From assembly GCF_026650985.1 (NCBI RefSeq), contig NZ_CP086239.1, positions 2,852,001 to 2,916,000 of the forward strand: a stretch of 64,000 bases of DNA, in the 5' to 3' direction. Each line of letters begins with the position of its first letter. Position 1 is the first letter of the stretch. This stretch comes from Clostridium estertheticum. Lineage in GTDB: Bacteria > Bacillota > Clostridia > Clostridiales > Clostridiaceae. Under the pieces are notes generated by a model, which was given only the letters and a program-made list of their open reading frames with translations, did no database searches and was not told where the DNA came from. Of the stretch, positions 18,392 to 27,621 are shown one piece after another. The position numbers and the translations under genes are program-made.

Positions 18392-20701
18392 ATGAAACAT
18401 TATTATGAACTTGACGAATGGAACATTATTGAAAAAGGATTTGATTCTGATAATAACGAAATATCTGAGAGTATTTTCAGCTTAGGTAATGGGTTTATGG
18501 GACAACGAGCAAATTTTGAAGAAGACTATAGCGGTAATTCTCTTAAGGGTAACTATATAGCTGGAGTTTATTATCCTGATAAAACAAGAGTTGGTTGGTG
18601 GAAAAATGGATACCCAGAATATTTTGCCAAGGTTTTAAACTCAACAAATTGGATTGGAATAAACATTAAAATTAATGATCTTACTTTAGATCTTGCTAAA
18701 TGTAGTGTTCATGAATTTAAAAGAGTTTTGAATATGAAAGAAGGATATCTAAAAAGAAGTTTTGTGGCTACGCTAAAAAATGGAAATGAGATTGAAATAA
18801 ATGCTAAAAGATTTATAAGCATGACCAGAAGTGAGATAGGTGTTATAAAGTATTCTATTAGGTTATTAAATTTCAGCGGCAAATTAGAAGTTTCACCTTA
18901 CCTTGATGGAAACGTTGTGAACTGCGATTCAAACTATGATGAAACGTTTTGGGATGAGACTTCAAAAGGTGTTAAACCATATGAAGCATATGTGATGTTA
19001 AAAACTAAGAAATTAGATTTCCACATATGTACAAGCATGACTTTCGAGTTAACTAAAAATGGTGAAATAATTAAACCGATTATAACGCTTAATGAAAGCG
19101 AAAAATATGTTTCAAATACTGTCTCAGTCGATTGTTATAAAAACGATGAACTTATAATTTATAAATATGTTGCAAATACCTCATCAAGATATTATGAAAC
19201 AACAGATTTAATTAAAATAACTAGAGAACTTGTTAGCATTGCTAAAAAAGATGGATTTGAGATGCTTCTAGAGGAACAATCTAATGCTTGGAGTGAAAAG
19301 TGGAGAGAAAGTGATATAGTTATAAAAGGTGATGTATCTGCTCAGCAAGGCATCCGATTTAATATATTTCAATTAAATCAAACCTATACTGGAGAAGATT
19401 ACAGACTAAACATAGGTCCAAAAGGTTTCACAGGTGAAAAATATGGTGGTGGAACCTACTGGGATACTGAAGCTTACTGCATTCCTTTCTATTTAAGTAC
19501 AGCAAAGGAAAAAGTGTCAAAGAATCTTTTATTATATAGATATAACCAATTAGGCAAAGCCATAGAAAATGCAGAAAAATTAGGTTTTAAAAATGGAGCA
19601 GCATTATATCCAATGGTTACAATGAATGGAGAAGAATGCCATAATGAGTGGGAAATAACCTTTGAAGAAATTCATAGAAATGGAGCCATAGCTTATGCTA
19701 TATATAATTATGTAAACTACACTGGTGACAAGTCTTACCTTTGTGAATTTGGTCTTGAGGTGCTTATAGCTATATCAAGATTCTGGGCTCAAAGGGCAAC
19801 TTTTTCAAGCAAAAAAAATAAATATGTAATTTTAGGTGTTACTGGACCTAATGAATATGAAAATAATGTAAATAATAATTGGTATACTAATAAAATTGCA
19901 TGTTGGACTCTACAGTATACCCGAAGAGTTATAAATTATCTAAGTGAACACGAAAGTAAAATATTAGATGAACTAAAATCAAAGGTTAATTTTAAGGATG
20001 ATGAGATAACTAATTGGAAAAATATAATTAAGAACATGTACTATCCTAGTGATGAAAAACTTGGAATTTTCCTTCAACAAGATGGTTACATGGATAAAGA
20101 GCAAATATTAGTTAAAGATCTAGATAAAAAAAATATTCCAATAAACCAAAACTGGTCATGGGATAGAATACTTCGGTCATGCTTTATAAAACAAGCTGAT
20201 GTACTTCAAGGTATTTATTTATTTGAGCAGGAATATGACATAGCCACAATTAAAAGAAATTTCGATTTCTATGAACCAAGAACTGTACATGAGTCGTCCT
20301 TGTCCCCATGTATTCATACAATACTCGCTGCTAAAATTGGGAATTATGAGAAAGCTTATGATATGTATTTAAGAGCCTCTAGACTTGATCTTGACAATTA
20401 TAATAATGACACAAAAGACGGCTGTCATACAACTAGCATGGCTGGAACTTGGATGGCAGTTGTACATGGTTTTGGCGGGCTTCGAGTTATTAACAATAAG
20501 TTAATTCTAAACCCATTTATTCCAGATCATTGGTCCTCATGTTCCTTCAAAATAATGTTTAGAGGTGCACTTTTAAATATTAAATTTACTAAAGAAACCC
20601 TTCAAATACAAAATGAGAATGAAATACCCGTAAACTTATCAGTCTATGAAAATGATTATTATTTAACTGGAAGTGACTTATTAGAAGTTAAACTACCATA
20701 G
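18392..20701 (+). CDS. mapA: Maltose phosphorylase (GH65)
   Basis: 769 residues, the normal length for GH65 phosphorylases. N-terminal beta-sandwich (1-290), linker helices, (alpha/alpha)6 barrel (about 320-690) and small C-terminal beta domain. The acid block GEECHNEWEITFEEIHRN (413-430) and phosphate-site region ESSLSPCIHTILAAKIG are those of the inverting maltose phosphorylases; HNEWE rather than the variants of trehalose or kojibiose enzymes favours maltose. It splits maltose with phosphate to glucose and beta-glucose 1-phosphate, which PgmB then uses, saving one ATP. AAGGGGG precedes the ATG. Kojibiose or nigerose activity cannot be fully excluded. Confidence 0.88.
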   Translation: MKHYYELDEWNIIEKGFDSDNNEISESIFSLGNGFMGQRANFEEDYSGNSLKGNYIAGVYYPDKTRVGWWKNGYPEYFAKVLNSTNWIGINIKINDLTLDLAKCSVHEFKRVLNMKEGYLKRSFVATLKNGNEIEINAKRFISMTRSEIGVIKYSIRLLNFSGKLEVSPYLDGNVVNCDSNYDETFWDETSKGVKPYEAYVMLKTKKLDFHICTSMTFELTKNGEIIKPIITLNESEKYVSNTVSVDCYKNDELIIYKYVANTSSRYYETTDLIKITRELVSIAKKDGFEMLLEEQSNAWSEKWRESDIVIKGDVSAQQGIRFNIFQLNQTYTGEDYRLNIGPKGFTGEKYGGGTYWDTEAYCIPFYLSTAKEKVSKNLLLYRYNQLGKAIENAEKLGFKNGAALYPMVTMNGEECHNEWEITFEEIHRNGAIAYAIYNYVNYTGDKSYLCEFGLEVLIAISRFWAQRATFSSKKNKYVILGVTGPNEYENNVNNNWYTNKIACWTLQYTRRVINYLSEHESKILDELKSKVNFKDDEITNWKNIIKNMYYPSDEKLGIFLQQDGYMDKEQILVKDLDKKNIPINQNWSWDRILRSCFIKQADVLQGIYLFEQEYDIATIKRNFDFYEPRTVHESSLSPCIHTILAAKIGNYEKAYDMYLRASRLDLDNYNNDTKDGCHTTSMAGTWMAVVHGFGGLRVINNKLILNPFIPDHWSSCSFKIMFRGALLNIKFTKETLQIQNENEIPVNLSVYENDYYLTGSDLLEVKLP

Positions 20702-20736
20702 ATATAAATCCTTTTCTACAAAATTAATTATATTAC

Positions 20737-20773
20737 AAAAGGTATAGCAAAACTCTGCTATACCTTTTCTTTA
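20737..20773 (+). terminator. Intrinsic terminator of pgmB-mapA
   Basis: 12-bp stem AAAGGTATAGCA/TGCTATACCTTT with a short loop, then TTCTTT. Nearly the same hairpin occurs at 5911-5938. Confidence 0.8.
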
Positions 20774-20800
20774 GTTTCTATTTATAATCCTAGTGGCATT

Positions 20801-23260
20801 TCATTTATAAATTTTTTTCATTAGCTCTTCTATTTTCTTTGCAGGCATCGGTTTATAATAATAATAACCTTGAATTTCATCGCACCCTTCCTTTCTCAAA
20901 AATTCTATCTGCTCCTTTGTCTCTACCCCTTCAGCAATTACCTTTAATTCTAAATTTTTAGCTAATGCAATTATAACCTTAATAATTGCTTCATCTTTAT
21001 TGTTTATATTTATACCTCTAACAAACGAAATATCTATCTTTATTTTATCAACTGGTAATTGTTTAATATAATTTAAAGAAGAGTATTCTGTGCCAAAATC
21101 ATCTATTGCAATTTTTACCCCAAGTTGTTTTAATTGTTTTAAAGATTCAATGATATACTCTGTTTCCTTCATGATTATATTTTCTGTTATTTCTATTTCC
21201 AAATCATTTGGATCAAGACCTGTTTCCTTTAAAATTAGAACAATATCTTCAATTATTTTTGTGTTTTGAAATTGATTCACTGAAATATTAACTGCTATAG
21301 GTACATTTAAAATACCCTTATCTTTCCATTCTTTGTTTTGCCTACATGCACTTTTAAGTACCCATTCACCTATTGGTAAAATCAAACCTGTCTTTTCAGC
21401 TATGTGTATAAAATCTATTGGATTTACCATTCCAAGTTCTTTATTGTTCCACCTTATTAATGCTTCTAGACCAATTATTTCACCTGTTATTAAACTAATT
21501 TGTGGTTGATAAAATAATTCTAGTTCATTTCTCTCTATTGCCCCAAATAACCTTTTTGTTAACTTCATCTCTTCAACTAAGCTCTCTTTGATAACTTCAG
21601 TACAAAGTTGAAATTTGTTCCTACCTTTTTCTTTTGCCTTATACATTGCGATATCAGCATTTTTTATTAATGTTTCTACATCACTACCATCTATTGGATA
21701 AATGGACCCACCAATACTAGTAGTTATATATAAATCAGTATTATCTATTATAAAAGGTTTTTTAAGATCAGTAAGTATTTTTTCTGATACAGCTTTAATC
21801 TCCTCGTTGTTTTTTATATTTTGAATCAGAATAAGAAATTCATCTCCTCCAACCCTACAAACTGTATCACTTTCCAACATTGTATTTATTAACCTCTTTG
21901 AAACCATTTTTAAAAGCTCATCACCTTTTGCATGTCCCATTGTGTCATTTATCCTTTTAAAGGAATCTAAATCAAGGAATAATACCCCTAGGAAACTTTT
22001 ACTTAGATCCGCATTAAAAATTCCCTGATTTAATCTATCAATAAATAATGCTCTATTTGGTAACCCCGTTAAGAAATCATAATAAGCTAATTCTTTAATT
22101 TTAAATTCCATATGTATACGTGAACCTATTTCACACTCGAGGTCTTCATTAGAACTACTTAACTCCCTAGTTCTCTCCCCTACCTTAATTTCAAGTTCAG
22201 CATATGATTTCTTCAGTTTTTGCTGAACAAGTTTAATTTCAGATATATCCTGAAAAATGCAAACAATCCCGAGCGAATCTCCCCACTCATCCTTTAAGAC
22301 TGAAGAAGACAAAAGTATTGGCACTTTATTATTGTTACTTTGTAAAACTTCAATTTCAAAACTACTACAGTCCGTTAATTCAGATAATTCTATTGTATCT
22401 GGGAATAAATAATTTATAGGTTTATTAATTATCATACTTTTATCATAACCTAATAGTTCAATCGCCCCTTTATTAATATCTTTTATAATACCCTTATGAT
22501 TTGCAATAATTAATCCTTCACTCATTATTTTCATAACATCTAGAGCAAAATTTTCAGGGTTAAGGTCCATTAATTTGTATTTTTTAATAGAATACCATAC
22601 TCCAATTACAGGTATTATAATAAGTATAATACCAATGCATGGCATAAATGGCCTTCTAATCATTGGAATTAGACTATCTGTAATTCCACCTGCAACAACT
22701 GTAATAAAAGTTGTTACCAATATAAGTTTTGCCTGTTTTCTCTCCCTTACTATTTCTGAATTCCTCCACCATTTAAATAATAAGAATATAACTAAAATCA
22801 TATAAGAAAACCAATATATATTGAAAAAGTTCGACCAAATAAACCCCTTATTTTTTGATGATATATAAGCCCAACCTAATTTTGTTTCAACAAAATTTTG
22901 TGATGTTTCTGTATGTAAAACATAAAGATAAACAGATATTATTGCTGGTAAATATAAAATTATATGAGCGAATTTCTTTTTTAAAAAAGCACCTTTATTA
23001 GTTAAAATAATTATAAAATGTAAAAATAGGCAATAAAAAATCACCCAAAATAATGTAGAATATAAATAAAAATCACTTGCAGCTTTAGCACTCCTTGAAC
23101 AATTCATCAAGAAGAACATAAATGACCATAAAGCCAAATTTATGGCCATTACAGAAAATAGTTTATTTAACTTATTTTTCGAATCATTTAAAAATGTAAT
23201 AATACCCAAAATTACATATGTAATTCCACATAAAAAATATAAAGTTGTTAAAATAACCAT
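20801..23260 (-). CDS. 7TM-PAS-GGDEF-EAL c-di-GMP enzyme
   Basis: 819 residues. Seven or so hydrophobic segments in residues 1-225 resemble the membrane sensor found on histidine kinases. A PAS domain follows (about 240-345), then a coiled coil, GGDEF (about 385-545, RVGGDEFLI) and EAL (about 560-815). EAL motifs EALIRWN, EITENIIM, DDFGTEYSSL and AEGVET are intact. Both cyclase and phosphodiesterase activities are possible; the ligand sensed is unknown. GGGGGAG precedes the ATG. It is separated from azoR by a terminator and has no partner gene. Confidence 0.9.
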   Translation of the reverse strand: MVILTTLYFLCGITYVILGIITFLNDSKNKLNKLFSVMAINLALWSFMFFLMNCSRSAKAASDFYLYSTLFWVIFYCLFLHFIIILTNKGAFLKKKFAHIILYLPAIISVYLYVLHTETSQNFVETKLGWAYISSKNKGFIWSNFFNIYWFSYMILVIFLLFKWWRNSEIVRERKQAKLILVTTFITVVAGGITDSLIPMIRRPFMPCIGIILIIIPVIGVWYSIKKYKLMDLNPENFALDVMKIMSEGLIIANHKGIIKDINKGAIELLGYDKSMIINKPINYLFPDTIELSELTDCSSFEIEVLQSNNNKVPILLSSSVLKDEWGDSLGIVCIFQDISEIKLVQQKLKKSYAELEIKVGERTRELSSSNEDLECEIGSRIHMEFKIKELAYYDFLTGLPNRALFIDRLNQGIFNADLSKSFLGVLFLDLDSFKRINDTMGHAKGDELLKMVSKRLINTMLESDTVCRVGGDEFLILIQNIKNNEEIKAVSEKILTDLKKPFIIDNTDLYITTSIGGSIYPIDGSDVETLIKNADIAMYKAKEKGRNKFQLCTEVIKESLVEEMKLTKRLFGAIERNELELFYQPQISLITGEIIGLEALIRWNNKELGMVNPIDFIHIAEKTGLILPIGEWVLKSACRQNKEWKDKGILNVPIAVNISVNQFQNTKIIEDIVLILKETGLDPNDLEIEITENIIMKETEYIIESLKQLKQLGVKIAIDDFGTEYSSLNYIKQLPVDKIKIDISFVRGININNKDEAIIKVIIALAKNLELKVIAEGVETKEQIEFLRKEGCDEIQGYYYYKPMPAKKIEELMKKIYK

Positions 23261-23348
23261 GTATTACTCTCCCCCAGTTAGTCCTGTTTCTAATTCACTT
23301 ATAAAGTATACCATAATACTTACAAATTTTATCTATGCTTATCTTTTA

Positions 23349-23396
23349 AAATCAACAAAACTCCCCTTCTTAAATTTAAGAAAAGGAGTTTTGTTG
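23349..23396 (-). terminator. Intrinsic terminator of azoR
   Basis: Long inverted repeat CAACAAAACTCC/GGAGTTTTGTTG (23353-23364 with 23385-23396) with further pairing inside, followed on the minus strand by ATTTT. It lies 32 bp beyond the azoR stop. Confidence 0.8.
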
Positions 23397-23427
23397 TATT
23401 AATTAACAGAATAATTATACTTACATA

Positions 23428-24063
23428 TTAAAATTTTAGTGCTACTTTCCTTGCTTCATTTATAGCATTTTTCTTTATTTCATCTGCTTTATCTGGAGCC
23501 TCATTCATACCTTCTACAATAATTGATTTTTTATCTGTAATTCCAATAAAACTTAATATTGTATTTATATATCTGTCTCCTAATTCAAGATCAGCGGCAG
23601 GTCCAACAGAATAAACTCCACCTCTAGCCTGAATATGAACTGCTTTTTTATCAGTTAAAAGTCCAACTGGTCCATTTTGTGTATATTTAAATGTCTTATT
23701 AACTATACATATATTATCTAAATACGCTTTCATCATTGGAGGTATTGTGAAATTCCAAAGTGGTGTAACAAATACATATTTATCAGCAGCTATAAACTGA
23801 TCTAATAAATTACCCATAGCAGATACTTTATTCTGTTCTTCTTTATCTAACTTTTCAAATGTAACTCCTTCTCCAAGTTTTCCCCAAGCACTGAATACTA
23901 CCTCATCAATAAATGGAACCTCTGTTTTATATAAATCTAAAGTTATTATTTCATCAGATGGATTAGATTCTTTATAAGCTTCTAAAAATTCATTTCCTAC
24001 AGCTAAACTAAACGAATTTTCCTTAGTTTTTGGATTTGCAGTTATATATAATAATTTTGACAT
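23428..24063 (-). CDS. azoR: FMN-dependent NADH:quinone oxidoreductase / azoreductase
   Basis: 211 residues of flavodoxin-like fold. N-terminal FMN phosphate loop YITANPKTKENSFSLAVGNEFL, the PLWNFTIPPMMKAYLDNI block and QARGGVYS are characteristic of AzoR. These enzymes reduce quinones and azo compounds with NADH and protect against electrophiles. AAAAGGGG precedes the ATG. It is divergent from an HxlR regulator with two strong palindromes between them, so redox-responsive control is likely. Confidence 0.92.
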   Translation of the reverse strand: MSKLLYITANPKTKENSFSLAVGNEFLEAYKESNPSDEIITLDLYKTEVPFIDEVVFSAWGKLGEGVTFEKLDKEEQNKVSAMGNLLDQFIAADKYVFVTPLWNFTIPPMMKAYLDNICIVNKTFKYTQNGPVGLLTDKKAVHIQARGGVYSVGPAADLELGDRYINTILSFIGITDKKSIIVEGMNEAPDKADEIKKNAINEARKVALKF

Positions 24064-24155
24064 TTTTACATTCCCCTTTTCACTCTTTAATATATTTTTT
24101 TAATTTAAATAATTAGTATTGTTTTAATATTAATTTTGTATGCTCTAATCTTTTG

Positions 24156-24249
24156 TTACATAAAGTAACTTGTATACTTTATGTAATTTGATTACTTTAT
24201 GTTGTTATAATACATTAACATACTTACTTTTGTCAAGTAAGTATGTTAA
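24156..24249. promoter_or_regulatory. Two perfect inverted repeats between azoR and hxlR, probable HxlR operators
   Basis: First repeat: 12-bp arms TTACATAAAGTA/TACTTTATGTAA (24156-24167 and 24175-24186) with a 7-bp spacer. Second: 13-bp arms TTAACATACTTAC/GTAAGTATGTTAA (24215-24227 and 24237-24249) with a 9-bp spacer. A third half-site (TTACTTTATG) follows at 24192. The second repeat lies just before the hxlR ribosome binding site, where binding would block transcription. Confidence 0.7.
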
Positions 24250-24273
24250 AATAATTATAGGAGATGATTTAGT

Positions 24274-24588
24274 ATGGATAAATTTCATTTATGTCCAAGA
24301 TTTGAGGCAGCTTTTCAAATTTTAGGAAAACGATGGACTGGATTAATTATACGTTCCTTATTAAGTGGTTCAAAAAGATTTTCAGAGCTACAAGAGATTA
24401 TTCCAGCTTTAAGTTCTCGTGTACTTACAGAAAGGTTTAAAGAATTAGAAGAACTAGGCATTATTACTCGTAGTGTTTACCCAGAAATGCCTGTACGTAT
24501 AGAATATGGACTTACCGAGAAAGGCAAAGACTTAGAAAAAACTATGGATGAAATCCAAAAATGGGCAGAGAAATGGCCTGATAAGTAA
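24274..24588 (+). CDS. HxlR-family winged-helix regulator
   Basis: 104 residues. The LCPRFEAAFQILGKRWTGLIIRSLL N-terminus and the recognition region SGSKRFSELQEIIPALSSRVLTERFKELEELGIITR are typical. The conserved Cys (Cys7 in HLCPR) is the redox- or electrophile-sensing position in HxlR proteins such as HypR/YodB. GGAGATG precedes the ATG. Divergent to azoR, so it probably represses azoR and itself until quinone or disulfide stress (inference from family). Confidence 0.9.
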   Translation: MDKFHLCPRFEAAFQILGKRWTGLIIRSLLSGSKRFSELQEIIPALSSRVLTERFKELEELGIITRSVYPEMPVRIEYGLTEKGKDLEKTMDEIQKWAEKWPDK

Positions 24589-24596
24589 TTATTTTT

Positions 24597-24633
24597 ATAT
24601 ACCCTCTAAAAAATTAGAGGGTATATTTATTTT
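24597..24633 (+). terminator. Intrinsic terminator of hxlR
   Basis: 12-bp stem ATATACCCTCTA/TAGAGGGTATAT (24597-24608 with 24615-24626), followed by TTATTTTTT. Confidence 0.88.
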
Positions 24634-24701
24634 TTGATTATATAAACATAGTAAACATATCATTTTATTAACAACTTTATATAAAAAAACATAATTTGTT
24701 A

Positions 24702-24750
24702 TTGACTTCATGAAATTAATAAAGTAGAATGGTTTTGATAATCATTATCA
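24702..24750 (+). promoter_or_regulatory. Promoter with Fur box
   Basis: TTGACT (24702-24707), 17 bp, TAGAAT (24725-24730), followed at once by TTGATAATCATTATCAA (24735-24751), a 17-bp palindrome perfect except at its centre. It is the GATAAT-N-ATTATC core of the Fur consensus. Fur with iron should cover the transcription start and repress the next gene. Confidence 0.8.
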
Positions 24751-24778
24751 AATAAGAAGTTAACAGAGGAGTTTTTAC

Positions 24779-25480
24779 ATGATTTTTATCTATTCTTTAA
24801 TTTTCGTTTTAATTTTATCGTTATTTTTTACATCAAACATCAAAAAAAATTATTGGACTTATTATTTAATATCCATATTTATTGGAATCATTACTACTGT
24901 TTATGAAGTTCTTAGAATAACCTCAGGCGTCAAACTTTCTGGCTTTCCTCTCTACCTAGAAAAAATATTTATAAGAGGTTATATTTCCATAGCATTTTTT
25001 ATTTTAGTAATGTTTGCAGGCGCCCTAAATACCAAATGGAAAATAACAAGAAAACTCCAAAGCATAAGGGCGGAACTCGCAATTATGGCCTCTATCTTTA
25101 TAATACCTCATGCTCTTATTTATTTTGTTCGTTTTATCGTACTTAAACTTCCAAAAATGTTTAGCACAGGTGTAATACCAAAATTATATATAGCTTATAT
25201 TATTGTTGGGATTATTGCATTTGTTATAATGATTCCCTTATTTATTACCTCATTTAAAAGGATCAGACGCAAAATGCAAAGCGTGAAGTGGCGAAAATTG
25301 CAAAAACGAGCATACATATTTTACTTTCTAGTGTACGTACATATCCTGATTATAATGTTAAATGAAAAAGAAATTGATCTATTAAAATTAAGTACTTATA
25401 CAATTATATTTGGCGCATACACAATTTTAAAGTTAATTAAATATAAAACTAACAGACAAGCTAAATTAAATTATCTTTAG
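24779..25480 (+). CDS. Ferric-reductase-like transmembrane protein
   Basis: 233 residues with six or seven hydrophobic segments. His residues in two helices (FIIPHALIYFVRF and YFLVYVHILIIM), a basic loop KRIRRKMQSVKWRKLQKRAY and overall length match ferric-reductase-like membrane domains that bind b-type heme (MsrQ/YedZ-like). No flavin or NAD domain is present, so electrons must come from a partner. Its promoter carries a Fur box, so it should be made when iron is short; a role in iron reduction or uptake is plausible but inferred. GAGGAG precedes the ATG. It overlaps the convergent AI-2E gene by 4 bp. Confidence 0.75.
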   Translation: MIFIYSLIFVLILSLFFTSNIKKNYWTYYLISIFIGIITTVYEVLRITSGVKLSGFPLYLEKIFIRGYISIAFFILVMFAGALNTKWKITRKLQSIRAELAIMASIFIIPHALIYFVRFIVLKLPKMFSTGVIPKLYIAYIIVGIIAFVIMIPLFITSFKRIRRKMQSVKWRKLQKRAYIFYFLVYVHILIIMLNEKEIDLLKLSTYTIIFGAYTILKLIKYKTNRQAKLNYL

Positions 25481-26643
25481 TTATTAGTTTTCTCCATATG
25501 ATAGATGTACCATTTGCTAATTAATACTTTAAAAGAAGCAGCAACTGGTACCGCTATCATCATACCTATAAGTCCCCATACACTTCCACCTATTATAATT
25601 GCAAGCATAGTAAATACCGGATGTAGTCCCACACTGTCTCCAACAATTTTCGGTGCAAGTAATTTATTATCTACCTCTTGGACTACAATCATGCCAACAA
25701 CTGCCCATACTGCTCTAATAGGTTGTCCACTTAGTAACGCAATAATTACTGCCAGGATAGTTCCAACAACAGGCCCTATATATGGTATCATATTACAAAT
25801 ACCTGCAATAATTCCTATTATTAAAGCATAATCTATTCCAACGAAATACAATACGATAGCTGATAAAACGCCTACAATGCAAGCCTCTAATAATTGACCT
25901 CTTATATATTTATAAAAAGTAATATCTATAATTGATAAAACTTCTTTTAATTTATTTCCTACTTTACTTTTCCCAAATATGAGATTAAAAGTTTTTTCCC
26001 ATAAATCCATAAAGTATTCCGAGTCTTGTATTAAATATATACTCAATACTAAAGCTATAAAAAATGAAGCTATATTGCCACCTATAGATAAAACAGAATC
26101 TGTCATTACTCCTATACTTGTCGTAAAATATGTCTGAACATACCCTACAATTTGAGTTATTTTATCATTTAGATTTCCTAACATCGAAATATTTGAGTTT
26201 TGTAATTTCTTAGTGATTGAACTAACTGACAATGCTGGGTTATTTAAATATTTGGTAAGATAGTCTGTCATATTAGTTATAGTTATATTATTAGAAAGCT
26301 TTCCACCAATCATAATATATATTCCACTAATAAGGGCACCAATACCAGCTATTGCCAAAATATAAATTGCTAAAATTCCTACTAATCTTCTAGGAGCAGC
26401 TCGTTTAAATATCTTTCTCTTTTTTAAGAAATTTTCAATAGTTTTCACCCCTGGCTTCAACAAGTACACAATTACTAATGCCATAAGAAGTGGTTTTACA
26501 AGTCCAATAATTTTCCCTATAAAGCTCGATAAAAAAGAAAATATAACACCTATATCATTAAAAATTGTTATGCCCATATAAATTAAAAGCACTGTCCCCG
26601 CGGCATATAAACAGTATTGTAATAATTTCTTATCTATTTTCAT
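25477..26643 (-). CDS. AI-2E family transporter (PerM/YtvI-like)
   Basis: 388 residues, about eight hydrophobic segments. The C-terminal half carries the family blocks IDYALIIGIIAGICNMIPYIGPVVG, VGMIVVQEVDNKLLAPKIVGDSVGLHP and GLIGMMIAVPVAA. Members are often called AI-2 exporters, but several act as sodium/proton antiporters, so the substrate is open. AAAAGGGG precedes the ATG. No lux genes lie nearby. Monocistronic; the 3' end overlaps the ferric-reductase-like gene on the other strand. Confidence 0.88.
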   Translation of the reverse strand: MKIDKKLLQYCLYAAGTVLLIYMGITIFNDIGVIFSFLSSFIGKIIGLVKPLLMALVIVYLLKPGVKTIENFLKKRKIFKRAAPRRLVGILAIYILAIAGIGALISGIYIMIGGKLSNNITITNMTDYLTKYLNNPALSVSSITKKLQNSNISMLGNLNDKITQIVGYVQTYFTTSIGVMTDSVLSIGGNIASFFIALVLSIYLIQDSEYFMDLWEKTFNLIFGKSKVGNKLKEVLSIIDITFYKYIRGQLLEACIVGVLSAIVLYFVGIDYALIIGIIAGICNMIPYIGPVVGTILAVIIALLSGQPIRAVWAVVGMIVVQEVDNKLLAPKIVGDSVGLHPVFTMLAIIIGGSVWGLIGMMIAVPVAASFKVLISKWYIYHMEKTNN

Positions 26644-26871
26644 TTTTGTCCCCTTCTTAACTATTTTTCATTTTATATTTTTCTTCTATAGTTACCTTAC
26701 ATTATAATAAATTCATGAGTAATGGTAAAGGCTAATATTAAATATTGCTAACAAATTATAAATTTAGCATGAATTCGACATAAACTCATTGTTTTTATTT
26801 TAAAACCTTTAAAATCCACTTTTATTTTAGTATAATATCTATTATAAAGCTTAAAGAGGAGACGGTGGTTT

Positions 26872-27543
26872 ATGTATTGTTCTAAATGTGGTTCTGAGAT
26901 AAAAGATGGCGCCAATTTTTGCTTTAAATGTGGTAATAAAAGCACAAAACAAAATATAGTAAATCCCGAAAAGATTTCAACTATACCAGTAGCAAATACT
27001 TCAAAGAAAATTAATGCTTCAAACGAAATGACTACTTCAATGGCAAGCATCAAAAATCAACCTAATACTAAAAGATTTATTATAATTGCTGTTGTAATTG
27101 GAGTGTTATCAATAGGATTTATTAGCTATTATATTTCGCTTTCAAAATTTTCATCCACAACTACTAGAGCTTCAGATACAACTTCTATAAAAAACGAAGT
27201 TATTCCAAGTAATACTGTTAATAATAAAACCCCTAAAGCAAAATCTAAAGCTACTACATCTGCAAATAAAACTGATTCGACTGATTCCTATGTTTTTTCC
27301 AAAAGCAGTAGTGAAGATCTTTTAGACTCTGATGTATCTACATTAGTAAAAGGAGATTTATCTTTAGCTAGAAATGAAATCTTTGCAAGACATGGTTTTA
27401 TATTTAAAAGTGAACCTTTTAAAAGCTATTTCAATAATAAGTCTTGGTATAAACAAAATCCTCTTTTTAAGGGAACTGATCCAGAATTAAATGCAAAAGA
27501 ATTATATAATATACAATTAATTTTGAAATATGAAAACAAATAA
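26872..27543 (+). CDS. Zinc-ribbon membrane protein with YARHG domain
   Basis: 223 residues. An N-terminal zinc ribbon (MYCSKCGSEI and FCFKCGNK), a low-complexity linker, one transmembrane helix (about 63-83), a Ser/Thr/Lys-rich extracellular linker (about 90-150) and a C-terminal YARHG domain, here LARNEIFARHGFIFKSEPFKSYF. The arrangement places YARHG outside the cell. The domain's function is unknown, with a cell-wall link suspected. GAGGAG lies upstream of the ATG. Stands alone. The 228-bp gap before it (26644-26871) shows only AT-rich sequence. Confidence 0.85.
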   Translation: MYCSKCGSEIKDGANFCFKCGNKSTKQNIVNPEKISTIPVANTSKKINASNEMTTSMASIKNQPNTKRFIIIAVVIGVLSIGFISYYISLSKFSSTTTRASDTTSIKNEVIPSNTVNNKTPKAKSKATTSANKTDSTDSYVFSKSSSEDLLDSDVSTLVKGDLSLARNEIFARHGFIFKSEPFKSYFNNKSWYKQNPLFKGTDPELNAKELYNIQLILKYENK

Positions 27544-27547
27544 CAGA

Positions 27548-27587
27548 ATTCAGAAAATACTGATAAGGTTATCCACATTTTCTGAAT
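27548..27587. terminator. Probable terminator between convergent genes
   Basis: 11-bp stem ATTCAGAAAAT/ATTTTCTGAAT with an 18-nt loop and a weak T tail, just after the YARHG gene. Confidence 0.5.
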
Positions 27588-27621
27588 TTCTTGTGATTTT
27601 ATAATAAATCAAAAATATCTT

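Noticed and set aside
26748-27053. Minus-strand frame overlapping the start of the zinc-ribbon/YARHG gene
   Set aside because: It runs across the promoter and the zinc-ribbon codons of a clear gene and shows no domain or ribosome binding site.
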